Program-made: the position numbers and the translations under genes
In this document: one piece after another, positions 16,865-25,905 of the stretch
Layout of the letters: every line of letters begins with the position of its first letter
How positions within the stretch are numbered: the first letter of the stretch is position 1
NCBI GenBank assembly: GCA_023443125.1
Contig: JAEZVO010000044.1
Location: 1-57,290, forward strand
DNA length: 57,290 nucleotides
Reading direction: 5' to 3'
DNA from: Actinomycetes bacterium
GTDB lineage: Bacteria > Actinomycetota > Actinomycetes > Propionibacteriales > Propionibacteriaceae
Notes under the pieces: model-generated
The model's input: the letters and a program-made list of their open reading frames with translations, nothing else
Told to the model about the DNA's origin: nothing
The model's database searches: none

Positions 16865-18871
16865 ATGCACCCAGCCGCCAGACGCGACGAGACGATAGTT
16901 CACGACATCGGCAGGCATACCGTCGCAGACCCATACCGGTGGCTCGAGCACTCATCGCCGGAGACGGAGGCCTTCGTCGAGGCGCAAAACGCGTTGTCGC
17001 GCCCCAACCTCGACGCGCTGCCGAACCGCAGCGCGTTTGAGCGCATTCTCCACGGTGTGCTGTCGGAACCCACCCGCACCTGCCCGGTACAACGCGGCGG
17101 ATGGCTGTTCGCGTGGCACAACGACGGTGACGACCAGCCCCGCGTCGTACGAGCCCGCAGCTTCGACGAACTGGAAACCGCCGAGACCATCCTCAACCCC
17201 AACGGCGGCGACGGCACGACCGCCATCGTGCAGTTCGCGCCCAACGACGACGCCTCGCTCCTGGCGTATGCCATCTCGGAGGCAGGCTCCGACTGGCACA
17301 CCATCCGCGTGCTTGACCTCGCGTCGCTCGAAGACACCGGCGTCGAGATCCGCTGGGCGAAGTGGAACATGCCCACTTGGCTGCCCGGCGGCAGGCGCTT
17401 CACCTACTGGGCCTACCCGGAGCCCACTGGCAACGCGCTCACCGACGAGAACGCCGCCGGCGCCATGTACGCCTTCGACATGGATTCGCGTCGCAGCGAG
17501 CTGTACTGGCAGCCCGACGACCCCCGGACGATGCAGTATCGATTCCCCGACGACGAGTGGTGCCTGTTGTTCACGCGTCGAGGCATGGAATCGCGTACGC
17601 GAGTGTTTGTGCGAAGGCACGAGGACGCCGAACTGCGGCTCCTGATCGATGGTGAGGGCCAGTGGTGGCCGGTCGCGGTGCGTGGGCGGGAGCTCATCTG
17701 CGGCACCGACGAAGCCGCGCCGCGTGGCCGGGTGGTCGCCGTCGACCTCCTCGACGGGGCCAGGCGCGAACTCGTGGCCGAGCGCTCAGACCAGACGCTG
17801 CTCGCCTTCGAGGCCACCCGTACCGGCTACCTCGCGCACTGGATGGTGGACGCGCAATCATTCGTCGAACTGCTCGACCTCGATGGAGTACCCGGCGATG
17901 CGCTGCCGATCGGCGACGGCGTCAGCATTGCGGGGCTCGCAACGCGCGAGCACTCCGACGACGTGTTCCTCGCCATGTCCACGTTCACCGACCGAGGGCA
18001 GCGGGCGCAGGCTGTCGTCGACGGGGCCACCCTCGTCGACTGGCGCACCACAAGGCCAGATGGGCAGTTTGCCGTCCCCAGCCACACGCGCCGCATCCGC
18101 GTGACGTCGAGTGATGGCGTTGAGGTGCCGGCCTTCGTCATCGAACCCGACGGGCCCACCGACGGCCCACGCCCGGCGCTGATGTGGGGCTACGGCGGCT
18201 TCAACATTCCCGTCATGCCAGACCACCAACCCATCTTCGCGGCGTGGATTGCCGCGGGCGGCACCCTCGTCATCCCGAACCTGCGCGGCGGCGGAGAGTT
18301 CGGGGAACAGTGGCACGAGCAGGGCACAAAAGCCCACAAACAGCAGGTGTTCGACGACCTCTTCGCGGTAGCCGAGCGCATCATCGCCGACGGGGTGACC
18401 ACGCCGTCGCAGCTCGCCTTGCACGGGCGATCCAACGGCGGTCTCCTCGCGGCCGCCGGGCTCACCCAGCGCCCCGATCTGTGGGCGGCCGTGCTGCCGA
18501 GCGTCGGTGTGCTCGACATGCTGCGCTACCACCGCTTCACCATCGGCTGGGCATGGGCGAGGGACTACGGCAACCCCGACGAACCCGGCGTCGCGGAGTA
18601 CCTACTGCGGTACTCGCCGCTGCACAACGTGCGCGCCGTCAAATACCCGCCGACGCTCATCACGACGGCCGACCACGACGACCGCGTCGTTCCGGCACAC
18701 TCCTGCAAATTCGCCGCCGAGCTCCAGCACACGGGCGAGGGCGGACCTTTCTGGCTGAGCGTCGATACGCGGGCCGGCCACGGCACAGGCAAACCGAAGC
18801 ACGCGCAGCTGCGCGAGTACACCGACCAACTCGCCTTCGCCGCAGCCCACGTCGGGCTCACGCCTCGCTGA
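16865..18871 (+). CDS. S9 family peptidase (prolyl oligopeptidase type)
   Basis: The 668-aa protein has an N-terminal PDPYRWLE-like motif (VADPYRWLEHSSPETEAFVEAQN), a central propeller region, and a C-terminal alpha/beta hydrolase domain. The catalytic triad is visible: Ser in GRSNGGLLAAAG (about 523), Asp in TTADHDDRVVPAHS (about 607) and His in RAGHGTGKP (about 639). No signal peptide is seen, so it should be cytoplasmic and cleave short peptides after proline. The ATG follows GAGGAGCG. Its last 14 nt overlap the convergent TIGR03089 gene. Confidence 0.93.
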   Translation: MHPAARRDETIVHDIGRHTVADPYRWLEHSSPETEAFVEAQNALSRPNLDALPNRSAFERILHGVLSEPTRTCPVQRGGWLFAWHNDGDDQPRVVRARSFDELETAETILNPNGGDGTTAIVQFAPNDDASLLAYAISEAGSDWHTIRVLDLASLEDTGVEIRWAKWNMPTWLPGGRRFTYWAYPEPTGNALTDENAAGAMYAFDMDSRRSELYWQPDDPRTMQYRFPDDEWCLLFTRRGMESRTRVFVRRHEDAELRLLIDGEGQWWPVAVRGRELICGTDEAAPRGRVVAVDLLDGARRELVAERSDQTLLAFEATRTGYLAHWMVDAQSFVELLDLDGVPGDALPIGDGVSIAGLATREHSDDVFLAMSTFTDRGQRAQAVVDGATLVDWRTTRPDGQFAVPSHTRRIRVTSSDGVEVPAFVIEPDGPTDGPRPALMWGYGGFNIPVMPDHQPIFAAWIAAGGTLVIPNLRGGGEFGEQWHEQGTKAHKQQVFDDLFAVAERIIADGVTTPSQLALHGRSNGGLLAAAGLTQRPDLWAAVLPSVGVLDMLRYHRFTIGWAWARDYGNPDEPGVAEYLLRYSPLHNVRAVKYPPTLITTADHDDRVVPAHSCKFAAELQHTGEGGPFWLSVDTRAGHGTGKPKHAQLREYTDQLAFAAAHVGLTPR

Positions 18872-19514
18872 TCGACGCCCTCTCGGCGACGGCGATCTCG
18901 CGCACGCGCTCTTCGTCGAGGCCGACGGCGACGACACTCGAACCGCCGCCCAGCAGCGGGGCGACGAGCGCGTCGCGCAGAAATGCCCAGCTGCACGTCG
19001 GCTCGCTGAACAGCAAGCGGCTGGAGCGCCCCTCGACGCTGTCGAGATCAGCGTAGGAGTGGGCGCCCCAGGCCAGGTCGGTGGGGGCTGGCATGCCCTC
19101 GACGGCGGCGTCGGGCTGGGCGAGCACGTCGGCATAGTCGACGCAGCCGGCAGGGGCGGCGTCGAACCCGAGCCCGAGCGGATGCAGCGAACACGCGACG
19201 GTGACGTCACCTCGTCGCTCATCCTCCGGGCCGATCACAGCAAGCGCGGCACCCTCCGGAACTCCCGCGACGACCTGCCCGCCGGCGAACCAGGTGGCCG
19301 CCGTCCAAATCAGCGACACCCAGTGGCCAGGGTGGGTGTCGGCCAAGCCGAGCGCGAGAGCCTCGTCGCTCTCGCCGCCGAGGTCGTCGAAGAAGTTGGC
19401 CGTCTTCATCACCCAGTTCGAGAAGGTGACGCCGGACAGCTCGACGCGGGCATCTCCCTCGTAGTAGGTGATGAGTGGGGCGGGGCTCGGGCGAGTGAAC
19501 ACGTCGGAGAACAT
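18858..19514 (-). CDS. TIGR03089 family protein (truncated ANL-superfamily relative)
   Basis: The 218-aa protein resembles the N-terminal part of acyl-CoA synthetase/AMP-ligase folds: PLITYYEGDARVELSGVTFSNWVMKTANFF and LGLADTHPGHWVSLIWTAATWFAGGQVVAGV. It lacks the catalytic C-terminal half, as expected for TIGR03089, an actinobacterial family without known activity. The ATG at 19514 is preferred over the one at 19523 because TACGAT lies 7 nt before it and overlaps the upstream ATG. In mycobacteria the relative (Rv3268, from memory) also neighbours an LCP gene and manC. Confidence 0.8.
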   Translation of the reverse strand: MFSDVFTRPSPAPLITYYEGDARVELSGVTFSNWVMKTANFFDDLGGESDEALALGLADTHPGHWVSLIWTAATWFAGGQVVAGVPEGAALAVIGPEDERRGDVTVACSLHPLGLGFDAAPAGCVDYADVLAQPDAAVEGMPAPTDLAWGAHSYADLDSVEGRSSRLLFSEPTCSWAFLRDALVAPLLGGGSSVVAVGLDEERVREIAVAERASISEA

Positions 19515-19521
19515 GTCGGCC

Positions 19522-19527
19522 ATCGTA
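19522..19527 (-). promoter_or_regulatory. -10 box of the TIGR03089 gene (leaderless type)
   Basis: TACGAT on the minus strand, 7 nt before the ATG at 19514. Confidence 0.55.
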
Positions 19528-19560
19528 GTGGGGCAGCAGGGGCGCGGCCTCGCGTTGCAC

Positions 19561-19566
19561 TACCGT
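19561..19566 (+). promoter_or_regulatory. -10 box of manC (leaderless type)
   Basis: TACCGT, 6 nt before the manC ATG. Confidence 0.5.
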
Positions 19567-19572
19567 TGGCCC

Positions 19573-20646
19573 ATGCGTTACGTCGTCATCATGGCTGGCG
19601 GGTCCGGCACTCGCTTGTGGCCGCTGTCCCGCAAGGGTCGCCCGAAGCAGCTTCTGGACATGTTTGAAGGCACATCGCTGCTGCGATTGGCGTGGGAGCG
19701 GCTCGAGGGGCTGGTTCCCGCGGAGCAAGTGCTCGTGTGCACCGGCAGGGACTACGCCGACGACGTCCGCGAGCAGATTCCAGAGCTCCTTTCCGAGAAT
19801 CTCCTCGGGGAACCCGTGGGCCGCGACTCGCTCAACGCGGTGGCCTGGTCGGCGGCGGTGCTGGAGCAGCGCGACCCAGATGCGGTGGTGGCAATGGTCA
19901 CCGCCGACCAGATCATCACCCCCGTCGAGCGCTTCCAATCCGCGCTGCGACGCGCATTCGAGACCGCGGAACAGCACACCGACGCGCTGTGCACCCTGGG
20001 CGTGGTGCCCACCTCCCCGCACACCGGATACGGCTACCTCCATCGCGCCCACGAGGTGGAGCCAGGTGTGTTTCGCATCAGCGAGTTCAAGGAAAAGCCC
20101 AACGCCGACGTCGCGGCTCGCTACCTCGAATCCGGCGAGTACTGGTGGAACGCCGGCATGTTCGTGTGGCGCGCCAGCACGTTGCTCGCGCAACTCGACC
20201 AACTCCTGCCGGATACCGCGGAGAAGATCCGACGAATCGCCCGCGAGCCCGAAACGCTCGACGAGCTCTTCCCGACGCTGACAAAGACGTCGGTGGATTA
20301 CGCGATCATGGAGCCAGCCTCCACCGGCCAGACCGGCGCGCAGGTGGTGAGCGTGCCGCTTGAGGTGGAGTGGAAGGACGTCGGCGGCTACGCGAGCTAC
20401 GCCGAGCTGCTCCCGCGCGATGCCGACGCGAACGCCCTCCGCGGTGCCACAGTCACGATGAACTCCTCCGGCTGTATCGTCCTCAACATGACAGGCAGCG
20501 ACCATGTCGTCGCCACGCTCGGGCTGGAACGGCAGCTCGTCGTCGTGACGCATCAGGCCACGCTGGTGGCTAGCCTGGATGACCTTGAACACGTGAAAGC
20601 CCTCGTCGCCCAGGTGGCGGAGGAGTACGGAGCCGAATTGGCATGA
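19573..20646 (+). CDS. manC: Mannose-1-phosphate guanylyltransferase
   Basis: The 357-aa protein makes GDP-mannose from mannose-1-phosphate and GTP. The nucleotide-binding signature AGGSGTRLWPLSRKGRPKQLLDM is at residues 8-30; further sugar-nucleotide motifs are EFKEKPN near 175, WNAGMFVW near 195 and VEWKDVGGYAS near 265. There is no C-terminal isomerase domain, so this is the short monofunctional type. It works with ManB (26741-28093) to feed mannosylation. The ATG sits at leaderless spacing. Confidence 0.93.
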   Translation: MRYVVIMAGGSGTRLWPLSRKGRPKQLLDMFEGTSLLRLAWERLEGLVPAEQVLVCTGRDYADDVREQIPELLSENLLGEPVGRDSLNAVAWSAAVLEQRDPDAVVAMVTADQIITPVERFQSALRRAFETAEQHTDALCTLGVVPTSPHTGYGYLHRAHEVEPGVFRISEFKEKPNADVAARYLESGEYWWNAGMFVWRASTLLAQLDQLLPDTAEKIRRIAREPETLDELFPTLTKTSVDYAIMEPASTGQTGAQVVSVPLEVEWKDVGGYASYAELLPRDADANALRGATVTMNSSGCIVLNMTGSDHVVATLGLERQLVVVTHQATLVASLDDLEHVKALVAQVAEEYGAELA

Positions 20647-21335
20647 CCCGAAGCGCCCGCCCTACGAGCTTTCTGCCGTCGCTGCTTGTGCTGTGCCTCG
20701 CGCTCGCCGGTCTAGCGCAAGGCGGCGCGCTGATGCTGCACATGCTCGAGTCGGAGGGCGCAGCGTTGCTGCAGCGGGCGGATGTCGTGCCGATGTGGGC
20801 GTTGTGGTTGGGCGTCGCGCTGTCGGTGGCGACGAGTCACGTCGCCATGTGGGTGCGCGTTGCGATGGTGCTGTCCTCAGTGGCTGGTCTCGCCTTTCGC
20901 GGTGTGTTGGTGTGGTTTGCCTGGCCGGTCGGAGGCGAGGTCGCTGGAAACCATCGCGCGGCGCTCATGATCGAGTTGGGCGCAGCCCTCGTCGTTCCCG
21001 TGGTGCTCACCGTGTGGGCGGCGTGGGACGTCGCCCGGGCCCGCCGCGAACGCACCGAGGCGGAGGATCGCGATCAGGCGGGCCCCCCGACGGCGAATCC
21101 ACCGCGCAGAAGTGCGTCGCCCGACGTCCCTGTCTCGCCGCGCCCAGAGGAGTCGGGGAGCCCGGAATCCGCGCTCACGCCAGTGGGGCCCGACCGCGTG
21201 CGTGCTGCAGAAACCAGCATTCAGCGCGATGGCTGGCAACAGGTGTCGTCGCCGTGGCCGCGGGCAGTGGAGGATGACCCGGACGGCACGGTGCTGCGGC
21301 CGCCGCGGCGTCGCGTTCACTCCCGGCGTCGTTAG
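20643..21335 (+). CDS. Polytopic membrane protein of unknown function
   Basis: The 230-aa protein overlaps manC by 4 nt (ATGA). It has about four hydrophobic segments in its first 135 residues (FLPSLLVLCLALAGLAQGG; MWALWLGVALSVATSHVAM; VAMVLSSVAGLAFRGVLVWFAW; LGAALVVPVVLTVWAAWDV) and a long charged, Pro/Arg-rich C-terminal tail that should be cytoplasmic. I do not recognise the family. Coupling to manC suggests an envelope-related job, by inference only. Confidence 0.7.
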   Translation: MTRSARPTSFLPSLLVLCLALAGLAQGGALMLHMLESEGAALLQRADVVPMWALWLGVALSVATSHVAMWVRVAMVLSSVAGLAFRGVLVWFAWPVGGEVAGNHRAALMIELGAALVVPVVLTVWAAWDVARARRERTEAEDRDQAGPPTANPPRRSASPDVPVSPRPEESGSPESALTPVGPDRVRAAETSIQRDGWQQVSSPWPRAVEDDPDGTVLRPPRRRVHSRRR

Positions 21336-21401
21336 TTCGATGACTGCCGATACGTCTCGGCGTGTCGGGTTGCTAAAAGCTGAGTACTTTTCCCGGCCCG
21401 C

Positions 21402-21432
21402 TTGACGTGTTCGAATAACACGTGTGTAATTC
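21402..21432 (+). promoter_or_regulatory. whiB promoter with embedded operator-like palindrome
   Basis: TTGACG (21402-21407) is a good -35; TGTAAT or TAATTC (21425-21432) is a plausible -10. Between and partly over the -35 lies a perfect inverted repeat ACGTGTT-CGAAT-AACACGT (21405-21423). A dimeric regulator bound there would block or recruit polymerase. This is one of the few genes here with a normal 5' leader and ribosome site. Confidence 0.6.
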
Positions 21433-21451
21433 ATGGGGAAAGGAGGGCCCG

Positions 21452-21709
21452 GTGAACGAAGAACTGATGCTCTTGGACGACGACGAAGGCGCCTACGGCT
21501 GGCAGGCGGAAGCCTTGTGCGCCCAGACGGATCCCGAGGCCTTCTTCCCTGAAAAGGGTGGCTCCACACGCGAAGCGAAGAGCGTGTGTCAGAAGTGCAA
21601 TGTGAAAGAACAATGCCTGGAGTACGCTCTCGCTCACGATGAGCGCTTCGGTATCTGGGGTGGGCTCTCCGAGCGGGAACGACGTAAGCTCAAACGCGCA
21701 GCAGTCTAA
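21452..21709 (+). CDS. whiB: WhiB-family iron-sulfur transcriptional regulator (WhiB2/WhmD-like)
   Basis: The 85-aa protein has the four cluster-ligating cysteines in Wbl spacing: Cys in AEALCAQTDPEAFFP, then CQKC (CxxC) and EQCLEYAL, followed by the turn FGIWGGLSERERRKLKR that contacts sigma factor and DNA. Wbl proteins bind a [4Fe-4S] cluster and the primary sigma factor. Neighbours match mycobacterial whiB2 (whmD), which controls septation. The GTG is chosen for the AAAGGAGG just upstream and because the family's acidic N-terminus follows. Confidence 0.93.
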   Translation: MNEELMLLDDDEGAYGWQAEALCAQTDPEAFFPEKGGSTREAKSVCQKCNVKEQCLEYALAHDERFGIWGGLSERERRKLKRAAV

Positions 21710-21724
21710 CTAGCGGAGGAGCGC

Positions 21725-24682
21725 GTGAGCGAAGCCGACGAGGGGCAGCGCTTCAAAGATCTTTGGGCGTGGGCCGACGAGGGCGACGAGGAGTTCGTCC
21801 CTGAGCCAGTACATCCCGACGACGTCGTAGCCGTGATGGTGGTGCGCGACGCCGCGTCGTGGCTATCGGAACAACTCGATGCGCTGGGTGCCATGACGCA
21901 GCGCCCGGGTGCCGTCGTCGCCGTGGACGTTGCATCGACGGATGAGTCGCTCGCGTTGTTGCGCGCCGCCTCGGACGAGGGCGTGATTGACAAGGTGGTT
22001 TCCGTCGAGCGTGAGTGCGGCTTCGCGGACGCCGTCGCTGTCGGCATCGACGGCGAACCGGCCTGGATCTGGGTGCTGCATGACGACTCCGCACCTGATC
22101 CGACTGCGCTGACCGAATTGCTCGCGCTCGCGCCTACCGCCGACCTCCTGTTCCCCAAACTGATCGAGCCCAGGCGGCGCAACTACCCCGACATCATCGC
22201 CGAGTGTGGGCAGTCGATGACCAAGGGCGGGCGCCGCGTCGGCATTCCCGAAGAGGGCGACATCGACCAGCGCCAGCTCGAACCAGGCGCAACCCTGGGC
22301 GGATCCACGGCAGGCATGTTGGTGCGCGGCGAGCTGTGGCGTGAACTCGGCGGGCTCGCGCCCGAACTGCCCGGGCACCGCGACGGCGTCGACCTCGGCT
22401 GGCGTGCCAACATCGCCGGCTGGCGAGTAGCGACGGCGCCGACCGCGACACTCGTACACCGCCAGGCGTCGATAGCGGGGGAGCGCCCCGTCGCCCACCA
22501 TCCGCACTTCGACGATCGCCTCGCGGCCCTGCGCGTCGCCAGCGTGCACGGCGCTGGTTCGGCGCGATTGCGGTTGGGCAGCTGGTGCCGCGCCGTCGGA
22601 TTCCTGCTCGCCAAATCACCTGGCCACGCCCGAGCGGAGCTGCGCGCCCACCGGCGGTTCGCGTCCACCCGTGACGTCACCCGCGCCCTTCGTGAACGCG
22701 TGCCGGCAGGCGACGCCTCCGCTGTCGACGACCTGCTGCCCGCCAGGAGCTGGGGCCTGGGCAAGGCCTTCGACTCCGTGGGTAGCGCGGTGGCCGGGCG
22801 CTACCGCGACTTCACCTCCGACACTTCCCTCGACGAGCTCACTTCCGACGAGTTCGGCACCCACGACGCCGCCCAGCGCCCGCTGATCGCTCCTGGCCTA
22901 CTCCTGGTGCTCGCGTTCCTGCTCGCCGGTGTCGGAGCGAGCTGGCGGCTGTGGGGAGGCGCCGACGTAGCAGGTGGCGGCATGCTGCCGGCCCCAGCGA
23001 GCCTCGCCGGCGCCTGGCAGGCGTTCCTGCGCGAAGCGAATCCGGCGCTCGGGTTGGGCGCGTTGACGAGCACCATCCTTGGCGGGCAACCGGGGCTGGC
23101 GAATTTCGTCGCGGTGCTGCTCGGCCCGCTGTTCGCGGCGATCGCGGCGAACTCACTCGGGCGGCAGCTCGGGGTGCGCCCGGGCATTGCGGCGGCCGCC
23201 GCCGGGGTGTGGGGTGCCGCGGTGCTGATGCTGGGTCTGCCATCTGGCGGTGACGTCAGCGGCCTGGTAGCGGCCGTCGTCGGGCCGCTCGTGGCGAAGC
23301 AGGCGCACCGTGTGGTCGTCGATCGCTCCGACGGGGCTGAGCGCCTGCGCGCGCCCGCAGTCGGGGCATTCTGGTTGTTTGTGCTCGCGGCGTTCTGGCC
23401 GCCGGCGCTCGTGCTTGCGACGGTGGCCGTCGCGGTAGGCATCGGCATGCGGCGCGTGCGAGCCGTGCCGGGCGCGACGTTCGTCGTGCCCGTGTGGCTG
23501 CTGTTCCTGCCCTGGCTAGGGCAACTCGTGCGGTTTCCCGGGCGTGTGCTCACCGGCATCGACCCGCTCGCCTGGCCCGACTTCCCGCCCGCCGCGTGGG
23601 CGCTGCTGGCCGGGCGCCTGATGCCCGCCGGTATCCCCGTGTGGCTGAGCGTTGGGTTCTTCGTCGGGCTTGCGCTGCTTGCGACGTGGGGGCTGCTGCG
23701 CATCCCGCAGCCGGCGCGACGGTGGGGCGTCGCCGCGGGGATCGTCGCGCCGCTGATCGTCGGCGTGGGGCTCTCGCGTCTGGCGCTCACCATTGACGGC
23801 GGTCAGACGCGTGCGCTGCTGTCGCCGTGGGCGCTGCTGACCGTCGCAGGCATGATTGCCGCCGTCGTGCTTGCCGAGCGCCCGCGCGCCGCCGAGCACC
23901 CGCGCGCCTTCGCCGTCGTGGGCTCCGGTGTGCTTGCCGCAGTGGTGCTGGGAGCGTGGCCGTACGTCGGCTTGCAGGGGCCTGTCACCACCGAGGGCAG
24001 GGCGTTGCCTGGGTACGTGCGCAACGTGCTCGCCTCGCCGCGGGACAGCCGCGCCTTGCTGATCGAGAAGTCTGGCGACGAGTTGGAATGGAACGTCGCC
24101 GACGCCACCCACCCGCAGTGGGGCAGCGCCGAACGTTACCCGGGCGGCGAGCTCGGGGAAGAGTTCGAGCAGCTGGTGCAGGCCTTCGCCGGTAGTCAAG
24201 TGCCCGACGACCTCGCCCAGCAGCTGCAGCAAGTTGCCGTGTCGCACGTGTGGCTGCGCGGGTTTTCTTCCGACGAGCTCCTCGCGCTCGGTAACGCGGA
24301 GGGTCTCACGAGTGCCCCGAGTGACGACGCCACCGTGTTCACCGTCACCGGCCTGGTGAGCCGGGCGGTGATCGAGGAGGGCGAGTCGCGCGTGCCCGTC
24401 GTTGAGGGCAAGATTCCATCTGGCAACGCATCCAGGCGCCTCGTCATCGCCGACCCCGACGTCGCCGAGGTGCGCGTCGCCGACACGCCGCTGCAGCGCG
24501 TCGAAGGTGAGCTACCCACGTTCGAACTCGGCGAGTTGCGCGGTGGGCTCGAGTATTCCGCTGGGCGCCGCTGGGTTGCCGTCGGTTGGATGGCGTTCGT
24601 GCTGCTCGGGTTGGGGCTGCTGGCGGTCCCGACGATGCAACCGCGCGCGGGTGCCCGTCGGGCCGGGGAGGATGACCGATGA
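21725..24682 (+). CDS. Large glycosyltransferase: GT2 domain fused to a polytopic membrane region
   Basis: The 985-aa protein begins with a GT2 domain (VVAVMVVRDAASWLSEQLDAL near 35; VVAVDVASTDESLALLRAA; WIWVLHDDSAPDPTAL near 120, the DD metal site; GHRDGVDLGWRANIAGWRV near 225). From about residue 385 there are around ten hydrophobic helices (for example LLLVLAFLLAGVGASW, GIAAAAAGVWGAAVLMLGL, FWLFVLAAFWPPALVLATVAVAVGIG). A largely extracellular region follows from about 755 to 960 with a final helix. This architecture is typical of wall galactan/polymer glycosyltransferases next to whiB2 in actinobacteria. It starts 15 nt after whiB with an AGCGGAGGAG site, and ends in an ATGA overlap with the next gene. 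Confidence 0.85.
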   Translation: MSEADEGQRFKDLWAWADEGDEEFVPEPVHPDDVVAVMVVRDAASWLSEQLDALGAMTQRPGAVVAVDVASTDESLALLRAASDEGVIDKVVSVERECGFADAVAVGIDGEPAWIWVLHDDSAPDPTALTELLALAPTADLLFPKLIEPRRRNYPDIIAECGQSMTKGGRRVGIPEEGDIDQRQLEPGATLGGSTAGMLVRGELWRELGGLAPELPGHRDGVDLGWRANIAGWRVATAPTATLVHRQASIAGERPVAHHPHFDDRLAALRVASVHGAGSARLRLGSWCRAVGFLLAKSPGHARAELRAHRRFASTRDVTRALRERVPAGDASAVDDLLPARSWGLGKAFDSVGSAVAGRYRDFTSDTSLDELTSDEFGTHDAAQRPLIAPGLLLVLAFLLAGVGASWRLWGGADVAGGGMLPAPASLAGAWQAFLREANPALGLGALTSTILGGQPGLANFVAVLLGPLFAAIAANSLGRQLGVRPGIAAAAAGVWGAAVLMLGLPSGGDVSGLVAAVVGPLVAKQAHRVVVDRSDGAERLRAPAVGAFWLFVLAAFWPPALVLATVAVAVGIGMRRVRAVPGATFVVPVWLLFLPWLGQLVRFPGRVLTGIDPLAWPDFPPAAWALLAGRLMPAGIPVWLSVGFFVGLALLATWGLLRIPQPARRWGVAAGIVAPLIVGVGLSRLALTIDGGQTRALLSPWALLTVAGMIAAVVLAERPRAAEHPRAFAVVGSGVLAAVVLGAWPYVGLQGPVTTEGRALPGYVRNVLASPRDSRALLIEKSGDELEWNVADATHPQWGSAERYPGGELGEEFEQLVQAFAGSQVPDDLAQQLQQVAVSHVWLRGFSSDELLALGNAEGLTSAPSDDATVFTVTGLVSRAVIEEGESRVPVVEGKIPSGNASRRLVIADPDVAEVRVADTPLQRVEGELPTFELGELRGGLEYSAGRRWVAVGWMAFVLLGLGLLAVPTMQPRAGARRAGEDDR

Positions 24683-25905
24683 AGCTGCACATTGTTCCCG
24701 TCGCCGTGGTGGCCGCTGGGGCGGCAGCCGCGCTGGGTATCAGCCTGATCTCGCCCGTCCCCGTCGACTGTGACTCGCAGGTCACGCCGCCGCTCGAGAG
24801 CCGGGTCTACTGCCAGCCGCTCGGCGACGGTGAGCTCTTGGCCTCCGGGCAGGGGAAGGTCATCACCGCGCAGGCAGGCGGTGAGGAGAGCGCCCCGCGC
24901 GACGTGGTACGCGAGCCCACGAAAGCCCTCACCACCGTCCGAGGCATCGCGCCCACGGGTGGCGTGCTCGGAGCCGACGGTATCTGGGCGCCCTGCCAAG
25001 CCCCCGCCACGAGCGGCACGGTGTTGTGGCCCGACGCGTCGAAGGCCGAACTGCGGCTCACGAACCCCGACGCCACCGACGCCTCCGTCGACCTCATCCT
25101 CACCGGGCCCGACGGTGAAATCAGCGCCGTGGGTGCGCGCGACATCGCGCTCTCGCCAGGGCAAACGCGTCAGGTGGCCGTGTCCGTGCTGGCCCGCGGC
25201 GTCGACGGCCCGGTGGTTGCTCACTGGTCGACGAGCCGTGGCCGAGCGCTCGCCGTTGGTGTGACCGCGGGCACCGTGCACTTCGCGAGCCCCTCGACGA
25301 CACCCGCCACCAAGCACACGATGCCCGGCCTGGCGCGTGGAGGGAAGCCGACGGTGCTGATCGCCAACCCCGGCGAGGAGCGAGCCACGGCCAGCGTGGC
25401 CTTCCACGGGCCATCCAGCACGTTCATACCCACAGGCGGCGAGGAGATCTCGATCCCGGCGCGCTCCGTCGTGACGGTAGCGCTCGACGCAGGCACCGCC
25501 GGCGAACCCGGCGCGTTCACCGTCGAGAGCGATGTGCCGGTGGCTGCCTCGCTGCATTCGACGACGGGCGACGCCTCCGCAGCCAGTGGCAGCGCGGTAC
25601 AAGATTCCGCGCTGACTGGCGTTGTGCCCGCGGGTTCCACACTGCAGCTCACCAACCTGGGCGCGAGTCGAACGAAGGCGACGGTGACGTTCGACGGCGC
25701 CGAACAGGAGGCCATCGTGGAGCCTGGCACCACCGGGACGCTGCCGGTGTCGGGCGAGGGTGGCGTCGCGGTGAGTGTCGCCGCCGACCAGCCGCTCGTC
25801 GGCGCGGCGGTGACGAAGAAGGGTGCGGCAGTAGTGCCACTGGGCGCGGGCACCGTCGTGGAGGCGAAGACCCTCACCGCCAAGCTCGACCCGACGCTGC
25901 GTTAA
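24679..25905 (+). CDS. DUF5719 family secreted protein
   Basis: The 408-aa protein has an N-terminal hydrophobic segment (IVPVAVVAAGAAAALGISLI, about 5-24) acting as signal or anchor, then repeated beta-rich segments with the theme LRLTNPDATDASVDLILTGPDGE, VLIANPGEERATASVAFHG and LQLTNLGASRTKATVTFDG, which suggests three Ig-like units. Translationally coupled to the giant glycosyltransferase, so it may act with it outside the membrane. No enzymatic motif is visible. The stop overlaps the convergent gene by 4 nt. Confidence 0.8.
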   Translation: MKLHIVPVAVVAAGAAAALGISLISPVPVDCDSQVTPPLESRVYCQPLGDGELLASGQGKVITAQAGGEESAPRDVVREPTKALTTVRGIAPTGGVLGADGIWAPCQAPATSGTVLWPDASKAELRLTNPDATDASVDLILTGPDGEISAVGARDIALSPGQTRQVAVSVLARGVDGPVVAHWSTSRGRALAVGVTAGTVHFASPSTTPATKHTMPGLARGGKPTVLIANPGEERATASVAFHGPSSTFIPTGGEEISIPARSVVTVALDAGTAGEPGAFTVESDVPVAASLHSTTGDASAASGSAVQDSALTGVVPAGSTLQLTNLGASRTKATVTFDGAEQEAIVEPGTTGTLPVSGEGGVAVSVAADQPLVGAAVTKKGAAVVPLGAGTVVEAKTLTAKLDPTLR

